A stretch of DNA of 64,000 bases, taken from positions 53,228,785 through 53,292,784 of the forward strand of contig OY759262.1 of NCBI GenBank assembly GCA_963662155.1. Direction: 5' to 3'. Under the pieces are notes generated by a model. It searched no databases. It was given only the letters and a program-made list of their open reading frames with translations, and was not told the origin of the DNA. Source of the stretch: Lamellibrachia columna (lineage: Eukaryota > Annelida > Polychaeta > Sabellida > Siboglinidae). Positions 60,715-64,000 of the stretch are shown here, in pieces. Both the position numbers and the translations under genes were made by a program. Numbering within the stretch: position 1 is the stretch's first letter; each line of letters opens with the position of its first letter.

Positions 60715-61630
60715 AAAAGCATTCGACAGCGTGCACAGGGAGATCCTTTAGAAAATCCTGAGGCGCTATGGAATTCCAGAAATGCTGGTGAAACTCATCC
60801 AGATCTTCTACAGGAACTTCATCAGATGGAACCTTTGCTCTTCACTCGAAGACCTAATATATGCAGATGACCTCGCTCTGCCTTCTCACACTCGAAACCA
60901 GGTACAGAGGAAAACAAGCAACCTAGAGCAACAAGCCAGTTCCATTGGTGTCTCAGTCAATGCAAAAAAGGCAAAAGTTTTAAAAAACAGCAACTTAACA
61001 CAGCAACCTATCGTGGTCAACAATCATCGACTCGAGTACGTCAACAAGTTCCCTTACCTGGGCAGCATCATCAGTCTCCAATGAGATGCAGAAAAATACA
61101 TCAAAACACGATTGGAAAAAGCTAGGTCACCATTTGCAAATTTACAGCTGCTCTGGAGATCCTCAGTATACTCCCAAAAGACCAAACTCGGAATCTTCCA
61201 GAGCAATGCGTATACGTGCTTCTTTGGGGCTCAGAGTGCTTGCGCATGACTCAACAAAACACCAACAGCTTCCACAACACCTGTCTAAGGAAGATACTGA
61301 AAATGTACTGGCCCGAGATCATATCCAACACAAGACTCCAAAAAGCAACAAAACAAAAACACATCTGCCTCATCCCGAAAAAGAGAAGGTGGGCATGACT
61401 TATGTCTACAGGATGAACAACGACCTGCCAGCAAAACAGGACGCCAGAAGGAAACAGAAAAAGAGGCAGGCCGAAAACAACGATGCCGCGAACAATTGAA
61501 GAGGAACAGAAGGCTACTAGGTTGACAAGGGGCACCGCTACAAGTAGAGCCCAATACAGAGGGGTCTGGCGAGATCTTGTGCGAGCTCTATGTGCCACAC
61601 GGTATGAAGAGGATAAGTAAGTAATATCAA
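60715..61630 (+). pseudogene. LINE RT and C-terminus, third family
   Basis: The plus strand reads FDSVHREIL, KILRRYGIPEMLVKLIQIFY, then after a deletion of the fingers/palm block SLEDLIYADDLALPSHTRNQ (catalytic YADD), SSIGVSVNAKKAKVL and NNHRLEYVNKFPYLGSIIS. In shifted frames it continues to a VWRDLVRALCATRYEEDK end. The tail has TAAGTAAGTAA. It is the endonuclease/RT type common in marine invertebrates. Several frameshifts make it dead. Confidence 0.88.
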
Positions 61631-61699
61631 GTTAAGTAATTTTATCTAGAAATGGTCCATCGTATACACGTCGGGATATACCTTCACAAATAAACAGAG

Positions 61700-61862
61700 C
61701 AGTTTTACCAGAGATAGAGAGAGGGAGGGAGGGAAGGAGGAAGGGAGGGAGGAGGGAGGGAGGGAGAGGGGTGGGGAGAGAGAGGGGTGGGGGAGAGAGA
61801 GTGACACAGAGAGACGGGGGAGAGAGAGGTGGGGGGAGAGAGAGAGTGTCAAAGATACAGAG

Positions 61863-61939
<77 letters not shown>

Positions 61940-62145
61940 GACAGACAGGGAGACAGAGAGAGAGGGGGAGAGAGACATAGGGGGAGAGAGGGGATAAAGA
62001 GGGGGAGGGAGAGAGGAGAGAGGGGAGAAAGAGAGGGGGAGAGAGAGAGGGGGGAGAGAGAGAGGGGAGAGAGAGAGAGGGGGGATAGAGAGAGGGGGGA
62101 TAGAGAGAGAGGGGGAATAGTGGAGAGAGAGAGAGGGAGTAGTTC
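61700..62145. repeat. Purine-rich (GA/GGGA)n tract
   Basis: About 440 bp almost entirely G and A on the plus strand. Serine/proline/leucine and arginine/glutamate frames through it are artefacts. Long purine runs can form triplex DNA. Confidence 0.96.
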
Positions 62146-62159
62146 GACATTGGAAAGAA

Positions 62160-63159
62160 CCAATTATTACATTGTTTTTATAATCAAATAAGACAATCAC
62201 ATATAAAGGGTGAATAATTTAACTTGGCAGCAATTTGTAAAAATTGGCCCTCAAAATTAAACTTCCACCAGCTTTTATTCTGTTATTCCTGTCATGTGTA
62301 GATGTTTCGACATCCAAAATGTCAAACATTTAAAAAAATCGAATAATTTTGAAGAAAGTTACAGGTTGATAAATGTTGAGATCAAAAACGATCAGAACGT
62401 CCGTGACTATCTATGATAACCATAATATTATGTATTAATTTTTTATTGTTTTCTGGTCTATTTTCAGTGGAACATATCGATACATTAAAATTAGTAGGCC
62501 ATGCTATTTTTTCTTGTTACGTTTTCTCCGGTTTAATGTGATCAAAATATGGTATTGTATCCAGAAGATTTCGGCACGCAACGTTTCATTTAATATTATA
62601 CATACATAGCAGCAGTCTAAAAATCTCCCAATTGCCTTACATGTTTTCGTTTCATATCTGCGATTTTATGTTTGCGGAACCAAATATTATTTATATAGGA
62701 ACATTTTTCGCCACTTTCAAAATTTATCTTCTAAATTTCATAAATTTTATTTGGGGTTCATATATCACACTAGAAACTTGTATATGATATTATATAAACG
62801 TGTAATCTTAAACTAAATGTCGTAATAACTAGATTTTGGTTAATATATAGGCTTTGATCGATATTTTTAGTATCTGGACACGTACATATTGTAAAAACAT
62901 GCAAAATATGCATTGTGATTTTTTTTATAATATATTACAACGCCACAAACGATTGCATAGTGTATTTTAATATAACACAATAAAGGCAATATTAATCCAA
63001 TATACACCGGTGTACATTTAGCAGGCAGATACTTCTCCGTCACGGACGTTCCGTGTTATGTCCAGATGTTATAAATGTCAATATAAACGTTTCAAATTAT
63101 TATGTCACTATCTTAATTACTATTAATATTAGTTGAGGTCAACATAATCCAGGGCTTTA
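62160..63159. other. No gene recognised
   Basis: AT-rich sequence without identifiable features. Confidence 0.45.
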
Positions 63160-64000
63160 ATTAAACCAAATATAAATAATATGAATCAAGTGTCCACTGC
63201 CTAGCGCTTGAGAAACTTGTGGTGGGCAGTGACGATCTTCTCACGGAGACCTTCCTGCAGGAAGTACTAGACGCGGTTGCGTCCTCCAGTTGCTTGAAGA
63301 GCAGGAATCCGAGGCAGGAAGATTTCCTCAACGGGAGTGTCGTCCACATCCTCAATTGCTGGCCAGTTTTAGCTGTTCCGCTTGCCTCTGACGGCACGTA
63401 GGTACTTCACCCGCACGGCGCCGTCTGTTTTCTGGCGAACCACCTCACCGACGAAGTAGATACCATCGAAGTCGGCAACCAAGTAAGCTCCAACTTGGAA
63501 CTCATAGTTGACGCCTGCGGTTTCCACGTTCTCTTGTGGTGCTGGTTCCTGCTGGTTAGGCGGTGTATCCGATACTGCGTCGAACTGAACGAACAGCACA
63601 TTAGCCTTCCAGCCTTGGCAACCAGTGGCCCTCCCGGAAACAGCACGTGCCGTTGCATGAGGTCTTCCTCATCGCAAAAACACCGGGCAGCACGCACACC
63701 GCCGCATGGTAATCCATCGTACCGGACATTCGTTCTCATTTCCTCAAGGTGCACCCGACTGGCTTCAATCCTGGCACGTGAAACTTCCAAGTACGTCATC
63801 TTCCCGGAAGAGTTCCCGTAGGCGACGTAATCAGCGGCGGTCGATACATATTCATCGGCCATTCTCTAGGAAGCGCCGCCATCACCATCGCACGGCCCTT
63901 CCCATGACCCGCCTCAAAATAAAACCCGGAGGCTTCCGCACCAAAGAGATCCAGGTGCTGTGCCAGTACAGAGAACATGTGGATGTTTCTGTACTGCGAG
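63160..64000 (-). pseudogene. Broken gene of an unrecognised repeated family, running out of the window
   Basis: Higher GC than its surroundings. From the right edge the minus strand reads FYFEAGHGKG, then, one frame over, RCDGDGGAS-stop-RMADEYVSTAADYVAYGN and SRARIEASRVHLEEMRTNVR. In another frame QVGAYLVADFDGIYFVGEVV, RQKTDGAVRVKYLRAVRGKR follows, and then NWPAIEDVDDTPVEEIFLPR. The EAGHGKG..DG.G motif and a small beta-rich C-terminal module (VGAYLVADFDG.YFVGEVV) resemble proteins that recur in many invertebrate genomes without assigned function. At least one stop and two frame changes suggest a relic; a transposon-borne gene is possible. Confidence 0.55.

Noticed and set aside
61632..62200. 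172- and 184-codon serine/proline/leucine-rich frames
   Set aside because: Produced by the purine-rich simple-sequence tract and open in several frames.

Overview
The window is animal nuclear DNA. It has split exons with GT/AG borders and consistent phases, an intronless rhodopsin-like receptor, decayed LINE, SINE, Tc1/mariner and integrase-like elements, long (TA)n tracts and about a dozen minisatellites. The mix of galaxin-type double-cysteine repeats, secreted Kunitz/antistasin/WAP inhibitors and this retroelement set suggests a marine invertebrate, most likely a lophotrochozoan such as a mollusc. That placement is inference. No bacterial, plasmid or phage organisation is present.

Layout. 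0-2 kb: the 3' end of a plus-strand galaxin-like gene (three exons, running in from outside the window). 2-17 kb: repeats, fold-back elements, a 30-bp and a 41-bp minisatellite, and LINE remains. 17-26 kb: low-copy repeats, a dead Kunitz-antistasin exon at 20.6 kb, and a broken minus-strand LINE. 26.9-38.7 kb: a reconstructed six-exon plus-strand gene for a secreted inhibitor of about 311 residues (signal peptide, Kunitz, antistasin-like, linker, Kunitz, antistasin-like, linker, WAP). Its introns hold ~0.9-kb repeats, a 1.66-kb inverted-repeat element and a Tc1/mariner relic. 39-53 kb: an integrase-like transposase relic, satellites, very long (TA)n tracts, and a plus-strand LINE split by a SINE. 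53.5-54.6 kb: a minus-strand class A GPCR carrying a one-base frameshift. 55-64 kb: retroelement 3' ends, purine-rich simple sequence and the edge of an unrecognised, broken minus-strand gene.

The most informative structure is modular. A small cysteine-rich exon of 85-88 bp, entered in phase 0 and left in phase 1, occurs three times: once before the galaxin exons and once after each Kunitz-antistasin exon. Kunitz-antistasin exons are phase 1 in and phase 0 out. The internal galaxin exon is phase 1-1 and the WAP exon is entered in phase 1. The pieces can therefore be recombined without loss of frame, and the two genes look like products of one exon-shuffling family. The dead Kunitz exon, and copies of intron and upstream sequence elsewhere, show local duplication followed by decay.

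Limits: exon borders were read by eye, repeat borders are approximate, transposon family names come from protein resemblance, and no database search was possible.
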